Assembly: GCA_014526335.1 (NCBI GenBank)
Contig: JACTAT010000001.1
Location: 3,524,596 to 3,588,595 of the forward strand
Source of the DNA: Chrysaora quinquecirrha
Taxonomy: Eukaryota; Cnidaria; Scyphozoa; Semaeostomeae; Pelagiidae
Direction: 5' to 3'
Length of the DNA: 64,000 nt
Shown here: positions 21,473 through 34,600 of the stretch, in pieces
Position numbering within the stretch: position 1 is the first letter of the stretch
Layout: each line of letters starts with the position of its first letter
The notes under the pieces: generated by a model
What the model was told of the DNA's origin: nothing
The model's database searches: none
Seen by the model: the letters and a program-made list of their open reading frames with translations, nothing else
Translations under genes and position numbers: made by a program

Positions 21473-23592
21473 TATGCAGCTTTTAGCAGCTAGAAACAAA
21501 AAAATACATGACTTTGTAAACACGAATATACTTTTTATGGTCCTTGCATGCCTTTGCTAGAATAGCCTTCTTTGAGAAATCAAGGAACATTCACAAACCA
21601 AAGCTACAACATTTCTACGATAAATCCAGGGATTTTCAAAGATTCCTAGCAAAACAATAGGATTTGAGACAAACCAGAAATATATCCCCAGATATAGGTC
21701 CGTCCCTCGCGAAGAATGCTGGCAATATGCGCACAGTTCTGTTCTTCTAAGAGCAATCTTTATTCTAGAAAAACACATGGGCAGAGATTTGGCCTAATTT
21801 TTTCCATAAACCATTTGGGTAAAGTTAGAAAATAGTGTCCAGTAATATTTGGAATGGAAACTCACTGCGTGAACATGTTTTAAGAAACGATTTCGTTTGA
21901 GAGGATTTCGCCATGGTCTAATCGGCTAAAAATCTGGTACATTATGCAACCAACTAAGGAAAGGCACATGGCTTCATAGAAGTACTAGTCGCAATAATTC
22001 AATAAAAGGATATTGAGGTATACGTGTACGTTCAATGGCAAGCAGAATTCGCCTGAATTGGCCAAACGATTAAGCATTGTTGCTCAAACATTTGCCTTAC
22101 AAGGAATGTTTGACCGTTAGGCCGAGAGAAGTTCTACAGAATTTGTTACACACGGACGACACGGGCTACTTATCTAGTCCATGATATAAGGGAAGCTGCT
22201 ATATCAAGGGTTCATTGTTGCACTGGGATTCAACTCTCGACTGTATCTTACTAGATAACCAACAAACAAGGCATAAAAAGGATGGGAGAATTTAGCAGTT
22301 AGCAACATGTTATGCAAGTATGCAAACTGTCGACAGGAAAAAAAATTGTTTTATCCAAAAAAAACAGTCGACTTAAAAAGGGAATCTTATTTGCAAGCGC
22401 ATTTATAGACTATCAAAAGAAACAAAAAGTACTTACTATTTTCACTCTTTACTGTAGTATATACGTTTTCAAAAGACTGTCGATGTTTTGTAGCTCTGAA
22501 GTGGCTGCTCTCCAATGGCCAAATTATATATGAAACGAACAAGGCTTGGTAACAGCACAGAACAGACTTTCAGGGCCAATTTTCAAAGATCTTTCAGCTA
22601 TTGAACTCAAGAAGGGGACAACTGAAGACATCCCAATCTCTCAGACATTCTAGGTTATGCTTTTTGGAAAACAGACTTGCAACTCTGCCAGCGCTCTCCA
22701 TTTCAAATCATCTCCGTAACTTCCATAAGACCTCTTGCTTGTGTAATCGGCTTTGGTACAAAACCACCAAATTTTCATGTTTTACAAGTCTTTACAAAAA
22801 GAGCTGGCTAATCATAGGGTATCCATAAATCCAGGATAAATCAAGCTCATCCTGTATTAGAAACACAGGGACTCCAGAAAGATTAACTAAAGGAGCGATC
22901 ACATTTTGTATAAGCGATTGTTAACTAATGAGCGAATTTAGGATTTAGCTTTGCGTGTAACATGGAGGATACTAAAGTTTTGATAGAAATAAGAGGATGA
23001 TCATTGGGCGAGGAACGACTTTGTGTAACATTTAGCCAAGAAGCATGAAATACTAGGATAGATTGGTGTAAATGCAAAAGACTGGAGACGCCTGAAATAT
23101 GGTTTAATCCGATTTGAAACGCCTTATGATAGAAAATAGCTGATAGAAAGACTTTTGGAGAATTATAACAGTGTTGAGGAAGGCTCTCTATTAAATCCAG
23201 TCTGATCGGCTGATATAGCGCCAGTCACAATGATGCTATGCTGGTCTAGAAAACAACAGTCGTTTTCTGGAATCCCACTCAATTCAAAGGACTTGAGAGA
23301 CTTTTGAAAGATTTCTTTGAATGGGCAGATTTCTATTTAAACAGGGGATTCTATCCCCGTGTCTACTTCAATGTTGTGTCCAACATTACGGATAGCCGAG
23401 CCAAACTAGATCGGATAGCGGTGTTCTCGCGTGTACGCAAGGCTTATCCATAGTTAGGGGTTTTCCAAATGGATCCGCTCCCGTTAGCATGAGGTCAGCG
23501 CCAGTTCTGGGGGTACTTTTTGGACCTAAAATTATGACATGGAGTACAGTCTCATAATCTAGAAATACAATAATTATGCCAAACATAATAAG
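21473..23592. other. Gene-poor intergenic region
   Basis: Upstream of the membrane-protein gene. It holds a degenerate MITE family 2 remnant near 22060-22133 (TTGGCCAAACGATTAAGC) but no exon-like frame with splice support. A 5' UTR exon of the membrane-protein gene may lie here. Confidence 0.45.
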
Positions 23593-23876
23593 GACCTTGT
23601 CAAACCATCAAACAATGTTTGTGAAACATTTGAAATTTTCTTATCGAGCAATGTTTGAATGTTTGACCACGTCACGAAACATTACCTGACAGATAAATAT
23701 AAACAAAGTTTGTTGCGCGATTTTTGTGATAAAGTTCAAAAACACATTTTGCTTGAAGCATGCAAATAACAACGTTAGACAAGCAATATTTTGCGACGTG
23801 GCCAAATGATAAAAGATTTTGCTTACAAGCAATATTCAGCTATTTTACAAACAATTTTCGGTTGTTTGGCCAGGGC
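23593..23876. repeat. MITE family 2 copy
   Basis: CCTTGTCAAACCATCAAACA at the left and CGGTTGTTTGGCCAGGGC at the right are inverted, enclosing the family's CAAACATT words and the central AGCAATATTTTGCGACGTGG. Confidence 0.75.
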
Positions 23877-24089
23877 TTACCTATACTTAAGCCAATTTAC
23901 TCATTCTCTTTACACGTAATCAAAGTATTGTCGAGGTCGATTTAATTAGGTATCTTTGATTTTCGCTTAATTAAACATTACACCGCTTGAGTAGTTTTTA
24001 AGTTTTGCAAAACACTTTTACATGTCTTGTATCATTCCGTTACATTGTTAAAAGTTCTGTTAACCACGCTAGCGAATCTATAATCACTA

Positions 24090-24292
24090 CTGTGGTGGAT
24101 AATCAATACTTGTGGTGGTTTACTATGCTTGCGGTGGTGGCAGTTTTGGCGTACTGTGGTGGATAATCACTACTTGTGGTGGTTTACTATGCTTGCGGTG
24201 GTGGCAGTTTTGGCGTACATAGTTTAAATAATTATCCACCACAGTACGCCAAAACTACTTGAGCTGGCTTGCAGTGGTGGCAGTTTTGGCGT
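24090..24292. repeat. 64-bp tandem duplication plus inverted copy
   Basis: A 64-bp unit (TGTGGTGGATAATCA ... CAGTTTTGGCGTAC) occurs at 24090 and 24154. It is followed by an inverted piece (ATTATCCACCACAGTACGCC at about 24230) and another direct GCAGTTTTGGCGTAC at the end. The arms could form a hairpin. No coding sequence. Confidence 0.85.
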
Positions 24293-24432
24293 ACTTTGGA
24301 GTTCTGTGTAGCGATGTTCAATTTTGTATATCGGCTAAGGAGTCCTCTGTAGAGATGTTCAGTTTTGTATATAGATTTACGGTACTCTTCGTTATCAAAA
24401 CAACTTTCTAGATCCTTTTCTCCGTGTAATGA

Positions 24433-26343
24433 TCACTTCTTTCTCTTCTTCAAAAGTCCTTTAATTTCATCACTTCCAAGAAACGAACCCGTTGACTCGG
24501 CAGGGTGTCTCTTCAATTGTGGTAGCGACTCATGTGACCCTTTACTATGAACCGGCTTATTACTTAGAATGTCTTGAAAATTCCTATGTTCAGGGAATGT
24601 AGGCATCATATCAGATGAAACAGGCAGTGGTTTTTCTTTGAAATACGAGCAATGTAAAGCAGATTTAGCTGAGATTCTTCTTGATGGGTCATACGTGAAC
24701 AACTGCTGAAGAAGCATGACTCCAGGCTCTGATAGCCATGAGAACTTATGTCGAAGGTTATTATAAGGTTGATGTTTGAAAGAGAATGATTTTGGACCTG
24801 GCAGATCAGAAAAACCAGGCCATATTTTGTCTGTTGGTGTACCTAAGAGGTTTATGATCAACTGAAGTTGGCTAAGCTCAGATTTTCCAGGTAGGAGCGG
24901 CTTATGAGATAACAGTTCACCAAATATGCAGCCAACAGCCCATAAGTCTATTGATGGTGTCTGGGTTCTTGAACCAAGTAATAATTCCGGAGCACGATAC
25001 CATAGTGTTACAACAACAGGGGTCATTGGCTTGTGTGGATAACCATACTTTCTGGCCAGACCAAAATCAGCTGTAAAAGCAATGTCATAATGAAAGAAGA
25101 TAGAAATGACAAGGGAAGATAGAAAAGATGCCCAGAAAAGTGGACTCAAACCCTTAGTTAATATTCTAGAGAGATCATTGAGAGAGATTGTAAAAGGAGC
25201 TACCCCTTTGCCCTTTAGCAGCAAAGAAACAAGGTAGGTTACTTGGGTAGGATAGGGGTAATGTAGCCCGAGTGGTAGAGGTGTTTGGCTCACAGTCATA
25301 AGGTCATGGGTTTGAGTCTCATTGGAGCCACTTCCCACAAGCCTAGTCAACTCTTCTGATTATCCTTCCGAGGTCTGTAAATGAGTATCTAGGGTCTTCG
25401 ATCTTGAATATCAGGCTGGGTGTACAAGCTACAGGTCCACATCAGCTGTATAGCTGCCAGAACCCCTGACCTGCATTAATAAACAGACTGCTGGCTTGCT
25501 TGCTTTCACCACATCAGATATGATTGAGTGGAAGGTCATGTTAAGGAACAGCCAAAATATATACAATAAGCATATCATGCATATCAGCTAAAACATTCCT
25601 ATCAGCATTTTCAGCTAATGAAAAAAGGGAGCCACAATCCAAGATGCTCCTCTATTCAGCTTGCTTCTATCTCTTTCAGTCTCAATTATCCTTTCTATCC
25701 TTTTCTTCCCCTCTCCCCAGCTTTGCCCTGTCATTCCCCCAGCATCCCTGGCTTTTTCTTCAATTTCTGACAATTTGACTAAAACTTTACTTTCCTTACC
25801 AATTTTCAGCACCCCTTTATTAGTAAGCAGCAAATTTGACACTTTAAGATCTCTGTGTATTATATATCGTTCATGAAGATGGTGAACACCTTTTAACAAC
25901 TGAATCATTAAGCATTTCACTTGAGCTTCTGTGAATGGTGATGCCATATTATCAAGCAAACTTGCCAAGTCTTGATGACAATACTCCATAACAAGAAACA
26001 AATTATCCATCTTCCTACCAACAGCAACCTCTTTTAATTCAACAATGTTTGGATGAGAGATATTTATCAATAGATTTATTTCTCTCAAGCTGCTAATTGG
26101 TATTCCATCTTTTTCTTTGTCCATTCTGACTCTCTTCAAGGCAACTATTTTACCATTGATAGTATCTCTAGCACGATAGACCACACCATATGTGCCCTCT
26201 CCAATTCGATTCAGTTTCTCAAACTCAGCAACGCTTCTAGAGTTCCCCAAACAATGCTCTGAAGGGATGGTAATGCACTTATCAGGGTCCGAGAATGAGG
26301 ACAATAACACGGGTTCAATGTTTATCCCAGAACTGCTATCCAT
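24433..26343 (-). CDS. CDK10: CDK10, PISSLRE-type cyclin-dependent kinase
   Basis: Two coding exons, 25800-26343 and 24433-25070, joined at G|CT to read KIADFGLA; 393 residues from the ATG at 26343. CDK10 pairs with cyclin M (FAM58A) and phosphorylates ETS2 and other targets. All catalytic parts are present: glycine loop [12 protein letters not shown]-type lysine in IVALKRVR, the defining PISSLRE helix, catalytic [14 protein letters not shown], and the activation segment [16 protein letters not shown] with its phosphorylatable Thr. The C-terminal CMGC features ([19 protein letters not shown]) match human CDK10. The tail after HRN is longer than in human and ends in a basic KKRKK. The gene is head-to-head with the TP53I3-like gene, 397 bp apart. 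Its single intron carries a SINE. Confidence 0.96.
25258..25495 (+). repeat. tRNA-derived SINE, family 1, in CDK10 intron
   Basis: Head GTAGCCCGAGTGGTAGAGG (A box) and GGGTTTGAGTCTC (B box), then a body shared with 20806-21035: CCACAAGCCT, AATATCAGGCTGGG, ACAAGCTACA and GCCAGAACCCC. It is antisense to CDK10, in the only intron. Confidence 0.8.
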
Positions 26344-26740
26344 TACTACAGGGTTAAATTTTACTTATGCTTACACTACATACAGCAGCAGATTAGATTT
26401 TTTTCTTTCTTTTTAACAAACTCGCTTAATTTAATGAACTGAGCTTGGTTTTCAAGCAACATAGATAACAAGAGGACAGAGATTTGCTATCCATCAAATA
26501 AGGCAAAATGTAACTATTTTGCGTCATACGTTCTTTTGAACAAAACTTATGAAACAGATTCATAAGACAGCTTCTAAAACAATGAATTACTGCATCTGAA
26601 TTCACTGAATAAGATTAACAGTAGCTAAACAGACAACTTAGGCCTATTTTCGTCCTCCATTTTGCATTTATCTTTAATCTCTTGAGAGAGGCCAAATGAC
26701 TCGATAAGAGACTAATCCAACGTGGCTGACGAAGCAGAAC
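26344..26740. promoter_or_regulatory. Shared promoter region of CDK10 and TP53I3-like gene
   Basis: The two start codons face away from each other across 397 bp, so both 5' UTRs and promoters must lie here unless there are distant 5' exons. No TATA box or specific factor site stands out. Confidence 0.55.
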
Positions 26741-29700
26741 ATGGCAGCCGCATGGCAAAAATTTGGAGGTCTATATTTCTCAAAGATTAACACAGGAACT
26801 CTTTGGCCTTATCTTGTCATTTTAACAGCAACACGTTCCGTTTCTTCTGTGGCTTCAAAAATGAAAGCAGTCGTCGTAGAAGAATTTGGTGGGCCAGAGC
26901 AAATGATGATTAAAGACGTGCCAAAACCAGAAGTGAAGAATGATCATGTTTTGATCAAGGTCCACGCAACTGCTCTTAATAGAGCCGATTTGTTGCAAAG
27001 AAAAGGTCTTTATCCACCGCCTAAAGGCGAGTCGGATATAATAGGATTAGAATGTAGTGGCGTGGTGGAGTTTGTGGGGAATAAAGTCAGAAAACCTATC
27101 AAGTAAGTCAGGTTTTGAGCATGAAATGAAAAAGTCGTTGTAGGCACGCCCACAACACACCCCCTAAAAATATCGTTTGGTATGATATCCGTTCGTTGAG
27201 GGAACTACACTTCGTCGAGGCGGCCGAATTTGCCGGGGGTATTATGATTGGCCTTTCAAGGCAAGAGGCGGGGCATTGGAACAACAGAGGCGGAGTGCCA
27301 GACGGAGTAAAACAAAAAATTGTATGATGCTGAGTGACATTAAACAAAAGAAGAAAATTATTGGCACATTTCATTCTGTGATGGCCTGTACAAGAAAATT
27401 TGAGTTGATTTTGATTTCAATTTTTGGTTGATGCTCGATGGTTTACTGGATGAGAATGAAGCTAAAATTTCTTATAACAAAAATCTCTATATATTTTTTT
27501 CTGAACATTGGATTGGATAAAATCTGTTTTTAGGCATATACAGTAACACACGGTTTTTTATTAGAAAGTGGTTTGTAAGAAAGTAGTGCTCAACACCTTA
27601 AAAACTTAAAAAAGTTCAGTACTGGATTCTTGTAACTTAAGAAAGTTCTGTTTCATATTTTCACTCTTAATGTTCTCTATGTTATCTTCGCCCTTCTGAT
27701 AAGAACACACTTTACGAGAACATCGAGGCTCGATTTGCCAAAAAATTTTTTTTTTAGAAATTTCATCTCATGTTAACAAAACAGAACTATGCAATTACTA
27801 AATAAAAGTGTATGGAAGATATGCCTGTTACTAATTGTTCGCAGAAGCAATTTACTGTGTGTAGTTGTAGAAAAATCAATATTGAAATAAGAACACCATT
27901 AAGAACACTCCATCCTCAAATTATTCAACAAAATAAGAACACCGAGCCTCGGCAAAAATTATCTGGTTCTTATAAAAAGAGTGCTAAATGGTATCGCATC
28001 CCAGCGACGGGGGTCAACACGGGTGCACGTCTGGGTTGATAGTGGGGATGAAATGGTGTATACTTAGCACCAGTCGCTAAGATGGATAATTTAAGTCCTT
28101 GACACTGGCTGTGACGCTACCATACCATTCCACAAGCTTCTGAGGCTACAAATCAGCTGATTTCAACCAAAGATTTTATTTGCAAATACTTCAAATGCTG
28201 ATAAAACTGTTTTGTATTATTTTGCAGAGTTGGTGACAGAGTAATGGCACTATTAGCAGGCAAGTACTAATGGAGTTTCATGTCTTTGTATAGCCTACAT
28301 GTAGCCTCGTCAGACCTCCTCTAACTCTTTTCTTCCTAGCCTTTTTAGCTTAGACTTTAAGAACTACCGTATCTGACGAGCGACGAAAATCTACCGAAAG
28401 AAGAGACGAACTAGCAAGAGCAAACGAGATTTTTGATGAAAACGAGGATTTCTGAATGAAGTCTCGGAAGTTTCTGTGCGAGTATTTGACAGATTTTTTG
28501 CCTGTCATCTTATTAGCAGCCCTGTCTTGCTAAATCGTTTTTATAAAAACGTACATACGAAAAATGCTTTTAGAAGAAGTGATTAGACGATCAGGAACTC
28601 CACTTGAAATGCGAGTGCTCTTGGAAAACGTGATAGGTATTCAGTTTTTACTTTGCGTTTCCTTGTGACGACCGCCCGCTGGACTGCACTGGTACCAGTT
28701 TCCTTTAGCGTTAGTCTCCAAAGAGCAGATACGAGTATAGTTAGTCTCAAGCATAGCATTCATGTATTTTATCGTTTTCTTTCCAGGAGGAGGTTATGCA
28801 GAATACGTTTCAGTTTCTGATTCATTAGTCATGAAATCACCGTTTGGTGCCAACTTCATTGAGTCTGCTGCGATTCCTGAAGTATGGTTAACTGCTTATC
28901 AATTGCTTCACTTTGTTGGAAAAATCAAAACAGGAGAAAATGTTTTGATCCATGCTGGAGGCAGTGGGGTAGGAACAGCAGCAATTCAAATGGCAAAATT
29001 AGCAGGAGCATCGGTATTCGTCACTGCTGGGTCAAGGGAGAAATTGGATTTTGCGAAAAGCCTTGGAGCGGATCATGTTGCCAATTACAAGGAAGAGAGT
29101 TTTTATGATGTTTTCTCAGAAAAAACACAAGGTATGGCTACAATGATTATTAGAGAAAGTAGGGTTCGCAGAGTTCACCCTTCTTCTTCTTTAGTTGTTT
29201 TCAAGCATGATATGTTGAAAGCGACAAAAAGACAGGAAGTTGTGGAAAACCATGATCGCCGTCGTCCTGAAGGGATATGACACCTAAAGAAGAAGAAGCG
29301 TTCAGAGGACCGTTATGGACGATTTCGTTTCATACTGGCTACTGCCATAGTTCTAGGCAAAGAACAATGGGCAGTTCACTCCTTTGAATCTCGTACTCCC
29401 TTCTGCCAATTCTACCAAATCACTTTCTTCCATCTAATAGAAGATCATGACGGGGTGAAGTGCCGTAAATTCTATTGGCTACATAGAAATCCCTTGGAAA
29501 TCCTTTTGTTTCAACAGAAATCTCGTACGCCTTTTTGAAGAGTTAGCTAAATGTCCCCTCGGCAGAGAATGCCTCGACATGAGTGAATCTCTCTGTTATC
29601 TCTGCATGTTAGAATCTCTCTCCATGTGAGCTCTAATATTGCATGCATTTTCTATGAAGCTCTGAGAATCCGATGATAACAAGAGCTTCCATGAATGCAT

Positions 29701-31353
29701 GAACAAGAGCAGTTTTGGAAAACGCCCACTGTCAATTGGGATATCTTTCTTTTCAAGGTCGATAAATAAGTATCCATTCATTCTAGAATATCTGTTAAGT
29801 GGTGAAATGCGAGTCTTGTCGTAGTCTAGGTGGTGGTCTAATCCATCTAACTCATGTTGTCAGGACGTTCTGGAGCAGGGCTTGAAAATGTCCGGCAGCA
29901 CCAGGAAATTTGTGGTCAACATCTTTCACAGGAAATTGCTTGCGATTTCGCAGGAAATTTTCTCCAAAATGCAAACTCGAGCCACTCAAAAGATTCTAAA
30001 TGAAGGAAATTTCGGCTAGGTTTCGCAGGAACTTTTCAAACTTTGCTGTCAGGAAGAGAAACCTTTTTCACACACCTGGTCAGGAGCTCAGTGAAGTCGC
30101 TGTTTAGTAGATGCCACCCTCAGGAAGAAAACTCATACATTGCGAAGAATGGAAGTGTATGTTTGTGTATGTGCCTGTCTAAATATGATCCAGTTTCTTC
30201 TACAGAGAAAACCTTTATTTTTGTCCTTTGTCTTTCCAGGCAAAGGAATGAACGTCATCTTAGATCCAGTTGGCGGTTCTTTCTGGGAGCAAAATGCGAA
30301 AAGTTTAGCAATGGATGGAAGATGGGTTTTATACGGCTTGCTCGGTGGACCAAAAGTAGACGGAAACCTCCTACGATATTTGCTAAGCAAAAGAGGGCAA
30401 CTACTTGGAACAACATTAAGAACAAGACCACTAGAAGTAAGCTGCTTATATGAAGTATTATTTCTTCGTTCTTCTGAGCCAATGCAAAATTATGCTTCTT
30501 CAGAGTTTTTAAGAGTTTTCTATGGAAATTAGGTTCAAGAGAAGTAGCAGCAACTTGCTTGAAAAATCTAGGAGCTAACGAGAAGAACATTTTCAGTGGT
30601 AATTCAATGCAGAAGAGATTGCAGAAAGTTTATCTAGTTGACTTGCAGTTCATTCGCTGAATAGGTTTTATGTGGTGACCAGGATTGAGAAATTTGAGTC
30701 ACTGTCTAGATTGGTTGAGATTGAAGCACAGTAAGTAACAAATTATGGTCACACGGTATTTGACCGGAGAAACTAGGCACATTTTTCTGAACTCTTGTTT
30801 TAAGAGGTGCAAAGAGCTGCTCGGTCATGAAGAAGATGTTTTGTGATGAACAGAATCGAGAGAAGCAGTAGCAATGTACTTTTCAGGAAGTTTTCTAGTT
30901 TGACCAGATTGTAGTTTGAAGCAGTCGGTTCCTGGAGAGGGACTCTCATTTTGGAGGATTGTAGTTGTGATAGAAATGAGCGCATCGGATCGGAGAGCTG
31001 CTTCTACTTATAAGACAATCGTGTCGAATTAAGAAGGTTTTCTAGAGCAAACAAAAGTGGATGAAGCTGAAAGGTTGACTTAGCAAGGAATCCGTGTACA
31101 CGACTATCTATTGCAAACTATGCAACAGTGTAAGAACGAAATTTATTTGTTCTTCTTCTTGTAGTACAAGAAAGAGCTTGTTGACGCCTTCTCAGACAAC
31201 GTGCTGCCTCATTTCCAAAACGGATTGATGAAGCCAATCGTTGACTCAGTGTTCCAGTTCGAGGCAATAGCTGATGCGCACAGGAAAATGGAAAAGTCAA
31301 CGAACACAGGAAAGATTGTGGTCCAAATCAGAAATGAGAAATCTGAACTCTGA
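26741..31353 (+). CDS. TP53I3: TP53I3/PIG3-like NADPH quinone oxidoreductase
   Basis: Five coding exons: 26741-27102, 28228-28259, 28787-29131, 30240-30436 and 31165-31353; 374 residues. Zinc-free medium-chain reductase that reduces quinones with NADPH. The conserved part begins MKAVVVEEFGGPEQM near residue 41; the 40 residues before it (Ser/Thr-rich, few acids) look like a mitochondrial leader absent from human PIG3. Seen features are ALNRADLLQRKGLYPPP, GLECSGVV, the nucleotide-binding HAGGSGVGTAAIQMAK, LDPVGGSFWEQN and GRWVLYGLLGG. Exon 2 is only 32 bp and is followed by a GC-AG intron (donor GCAAGT at 28260), the only way to keep LLAGGGYAEY in frame. The 3' end is tail-to-tail with UBXN11. 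AATAAA lies at 31573. Confidence 0.94.
28046..28135 (-). repeat. SINE family 2 fragment
   Basis: ATGAAATGGTGTATACTTAG, CACCAGTCGCTAAGAT and GGCTGTGACGCTACC are the reverse complement of the SINE family 2 body. The tRNA-like head is missing. It lies in TP53I3 intron 1. Confidence 0.6.
29369..29563 (-). repeat. MITE family 1 copy with interior insertion
   Basis: Runs from GGGCAGTTCACTCCTTTG through AATCTCGTACTCCC to TCTCGTACGCCTTTTTGAAG and TGTCCCCTCGG. Longer than 134 bp because of extra sequence in the middle. It lies in TP53I3 intron 3. Confidence 0.65.
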
Positions 31354-31609
31354 TTTAAATGACAGTGGAAATGACTGAATGCTTTAGGCTTGGGTTGTGT
31401 GAGCTTTAAAGGGTTCTGTATTAAGTATTAAGGTTTTGTTTTTGAGCTGAGATACAGTAATGGTCTGCAAAATTGCTTAGGCCTACAGAACAGATTCTTT
31501 GTAAATTCGTTTTCTCGTTTGTAACGTAAATTGTATCTATCTCTGAAATATAATTCATGTAAAATCGTGCAAAATAAATAGTGCGACTTCAATACTGTAT
31601 AAAATGTGT

Positions 31610-34600
31610 TTACCTCTTAGTTACTAACAGGTGCAGTGTAGCGTTTGGCACTAGTTCACATTCTTCTAACGTAGCATGTAAGCGATCATATGTTCGATTA
31701 GGAAACGCTGTTTTCAGCTGGTAATTGGATGTCTTCGATAACCTGGAGACGAATAAGATCTAGTGAATACAGAATCAAAGTAGGAATTAGAAGTCAATGA
31801 TTTTAATCAAATGATAAAAGATAATCGGAGAGGAATCAATGATTAATCACGTCAATCAAACAATCAAGGATGCTACTATTCTAACCTGAGTTTGTCGATA
31901 TGCCTTCTGACGTCACCAATAGTGTTACTGTACTTCATCTTCAGCACGTAAGTCTATAGGGAAACATTGAGAACTTAGATGTAGATAAGATTCGAGAAAT
32001 AAGAATTAAGATTTGGCAACCACCCCGCGGTTCCAAACAATAACTCCAGGACAATAAAAGGTCAAAGGAACATGCATGGAAGCATAGATCAGATCTGATG
32101 CTGATAATTGCAGATGCAGATTCAAATGAAAATAAGAATGACAAATTAAGAGGGATTTGAGTAATGAAGTTGGAGGAATCCCTAATTTGCTGAAGGTTAG
32201 AGGTTTTAATGATAAAGGTTTTCTTTTTTACCAATGTAATGTGGGTTGTTCCTTGTATCGCTTTCTGTGTGTTCTACTTGTTGATTGATTTTAACCATAA
32301 CTTTGTATATGTATTCCTGTATTCTTGTAACTAGTTCATGTGAGAATCAGAGATCATAGCGATAACAAGAAAACGCTTTGTGGTTTATTCCTGTGTCATT
32401 CTAAGCTATTGCTACGCTACACCAACAAAATGTTTCAGTGTTGCATGCAACTTTGCATCTATTTTTACACAATTAAACTGGACTAAGCGCAGAAGATTTA
32501 GGTAGCATGTTCAAATAAAGGCCTGATCGTAAAAATTTATAGCATTTTCAAACCTTGTCTCCTCTTTCTGACTTTATCCTCAGCGTTGTAATGTCTTGAG
32601 GGGACGCTGTACTCTTCTCAGTTTCCACGGCAGTCGAACTATAAAGTATTCAATAATGTCCAGATGAATTTCTTTTGCTATTTGGCAAAGATGCAGTTTA
32701 GGGTCCCTAGTTACCTTTTTTCATGCAATCAAATTGTATTTTGATAACATTTGAAATAGCCCAAGCAGCAGCGATATCGAAAAGGAAAAACTTGTTTGAT
32801 TGAAATATAATATGTTTTGCAAAAGAAAAGTAGCTAGTTGAAAAATACCTTTCGATTGTTTTATTATCTGTTTCTGTGTCGACAAATACCACGGTATCTT
32901 TCACTTTTTTACCTCCCTGCAAAAGTACAAATCATACAATAACAAAAGTCCTTCTATCGATATTGGAAGTGAAGGAAACTAATTGGGAACTGTAAATTTA
33001 CTAAACTCTGAAACGGCAGCTGAGACGAACACTCAAAATCTTACCTTTAATGTCTCCTCGAGATCCGACCGAACATCGACTACCCGTCCGGATTTGATAA
33101 CTGATGCCGGTAATCTATTAAGCAGCTGGTCCACTGTTTGCCTTTGATCAGCTATAAATATTGAGAAGAAAAATATTGAAGAACGTTAAAATGCCTGCAT
33201 CAGGCTAGGATTTTCGTTTTCCCTCTTGTTTTTTTTGTTTAGCCTTAAACATCCGGCGACAGGCAGTGAAGTCCCATTCCAGGAATCAAGGGTATGGCAG
33301 GACTACAGTGGTTGCCAAAAGTAGTTGGAAGGACCTACACTTTTTATAAATCAATGGATTTTTCAGCATAGTCAAAAATTCACCTTCAACTTGAACAATG
33401 TTGATACTATTGCTAATTCTCTTAGCAATCGTTGGGATTCGGAACTAGCTGAAAATTTTAGTGTCAATGCAGTAATCCTCGAATAAGCTCCCATCTACGA
33501 ATAAGCCCCATCGAATAAGCCCCCACCTAAGAATCCATATTTGAAAATAAGCCCCCCTCAAATAAGCCCCCAAGTGGAACTATTCAAAGGCCTTATGAGT
33601 TTGTTTTGTCTGTAATGCATCCTTCAACTTATTAAAACACTGACAAAGCTAGTGCTGAAAGGTTTTACTATCAATTCAGCCAATAATCAGCCAGTGGCTC
33701 TTGGCAAGCTGATTATACCATACAAAAAAGTTATCTTGTCCTCTCTGTTATTCTGTCTAAGAACACACCACCACTGAAATTTTTAATAAGCCCTGCCCCC
33801 ACACTCGAATAAGCCCTCCGTCAAATAGGCCCCCACCGAGAAATTCATATTTGCAAAAGAGACCCCGGGCGCGGGTTTATTCGAAGATTTATGGTAATCA
33901 AACATAGAAAAAACTCCAATTTACCTGGCGGTAGCGAAGTTTCTGCCAATCCATTCGTGTCAGAAGCTTTATTTTTCCTCGAAGCAGAACCATCTGCGAT
34001 ATCGTGTGACTCAGAGAGAAGTTGGTTTCCAGCCCCAGTGAAAAACTTTTCTTGTCTTTTATCACGAAACACTGTTCCTCTCATATCTTTTAACTGAATG
34101 AAACAAAGAAATCAAGTAATGCGAAGGAAACGAAGTAGACTTCTCGTATCATCTCTGTGAAGAGGGTAGCATTGAAAAAACAACTCTCGTTTTCTTGGAA
34201 CATTAGTGCTACAAAGCTGCAGATATGTAGCAAAATACAACAGCAAAACTTGCTACTCACTGAGAAAGGAACGCCGTCTGGATATCTTGTTTGCAATTCA
34301 GAAGGAAAGTAACCATCCATCAGATCTTGTACACATGCCTAAAGAAAAGCAGTAGAAACCATTGATGATTACGTCAGTACTAAACAAACTCTCCTATTAT
34401 CCCTAGACTTATTACATGAGTCGTAGTTATCACTATTGAGTCTATGCTGGACGCCCAAACTAAGAGCAAACAACAAGCAGCAAACAGAGAAAACAGCTGT
34501 ATGGTTGTTGTTGTTGTTGTTGTGCTGTTTGCGAAGATTGGGACTCATGTAATAAGTCTATATTATCTCTTGCTTGAACCCATGTGGCATTTGGCTATTT

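Noticed and set aside
25071..25350. Upstream extension of the CDK10 second exon frame to a Met
   Set aside because: It runs through the intron and the antisense SINE; the acceptor TTTTACAG before ADFGLA gives the correct in-phase join.
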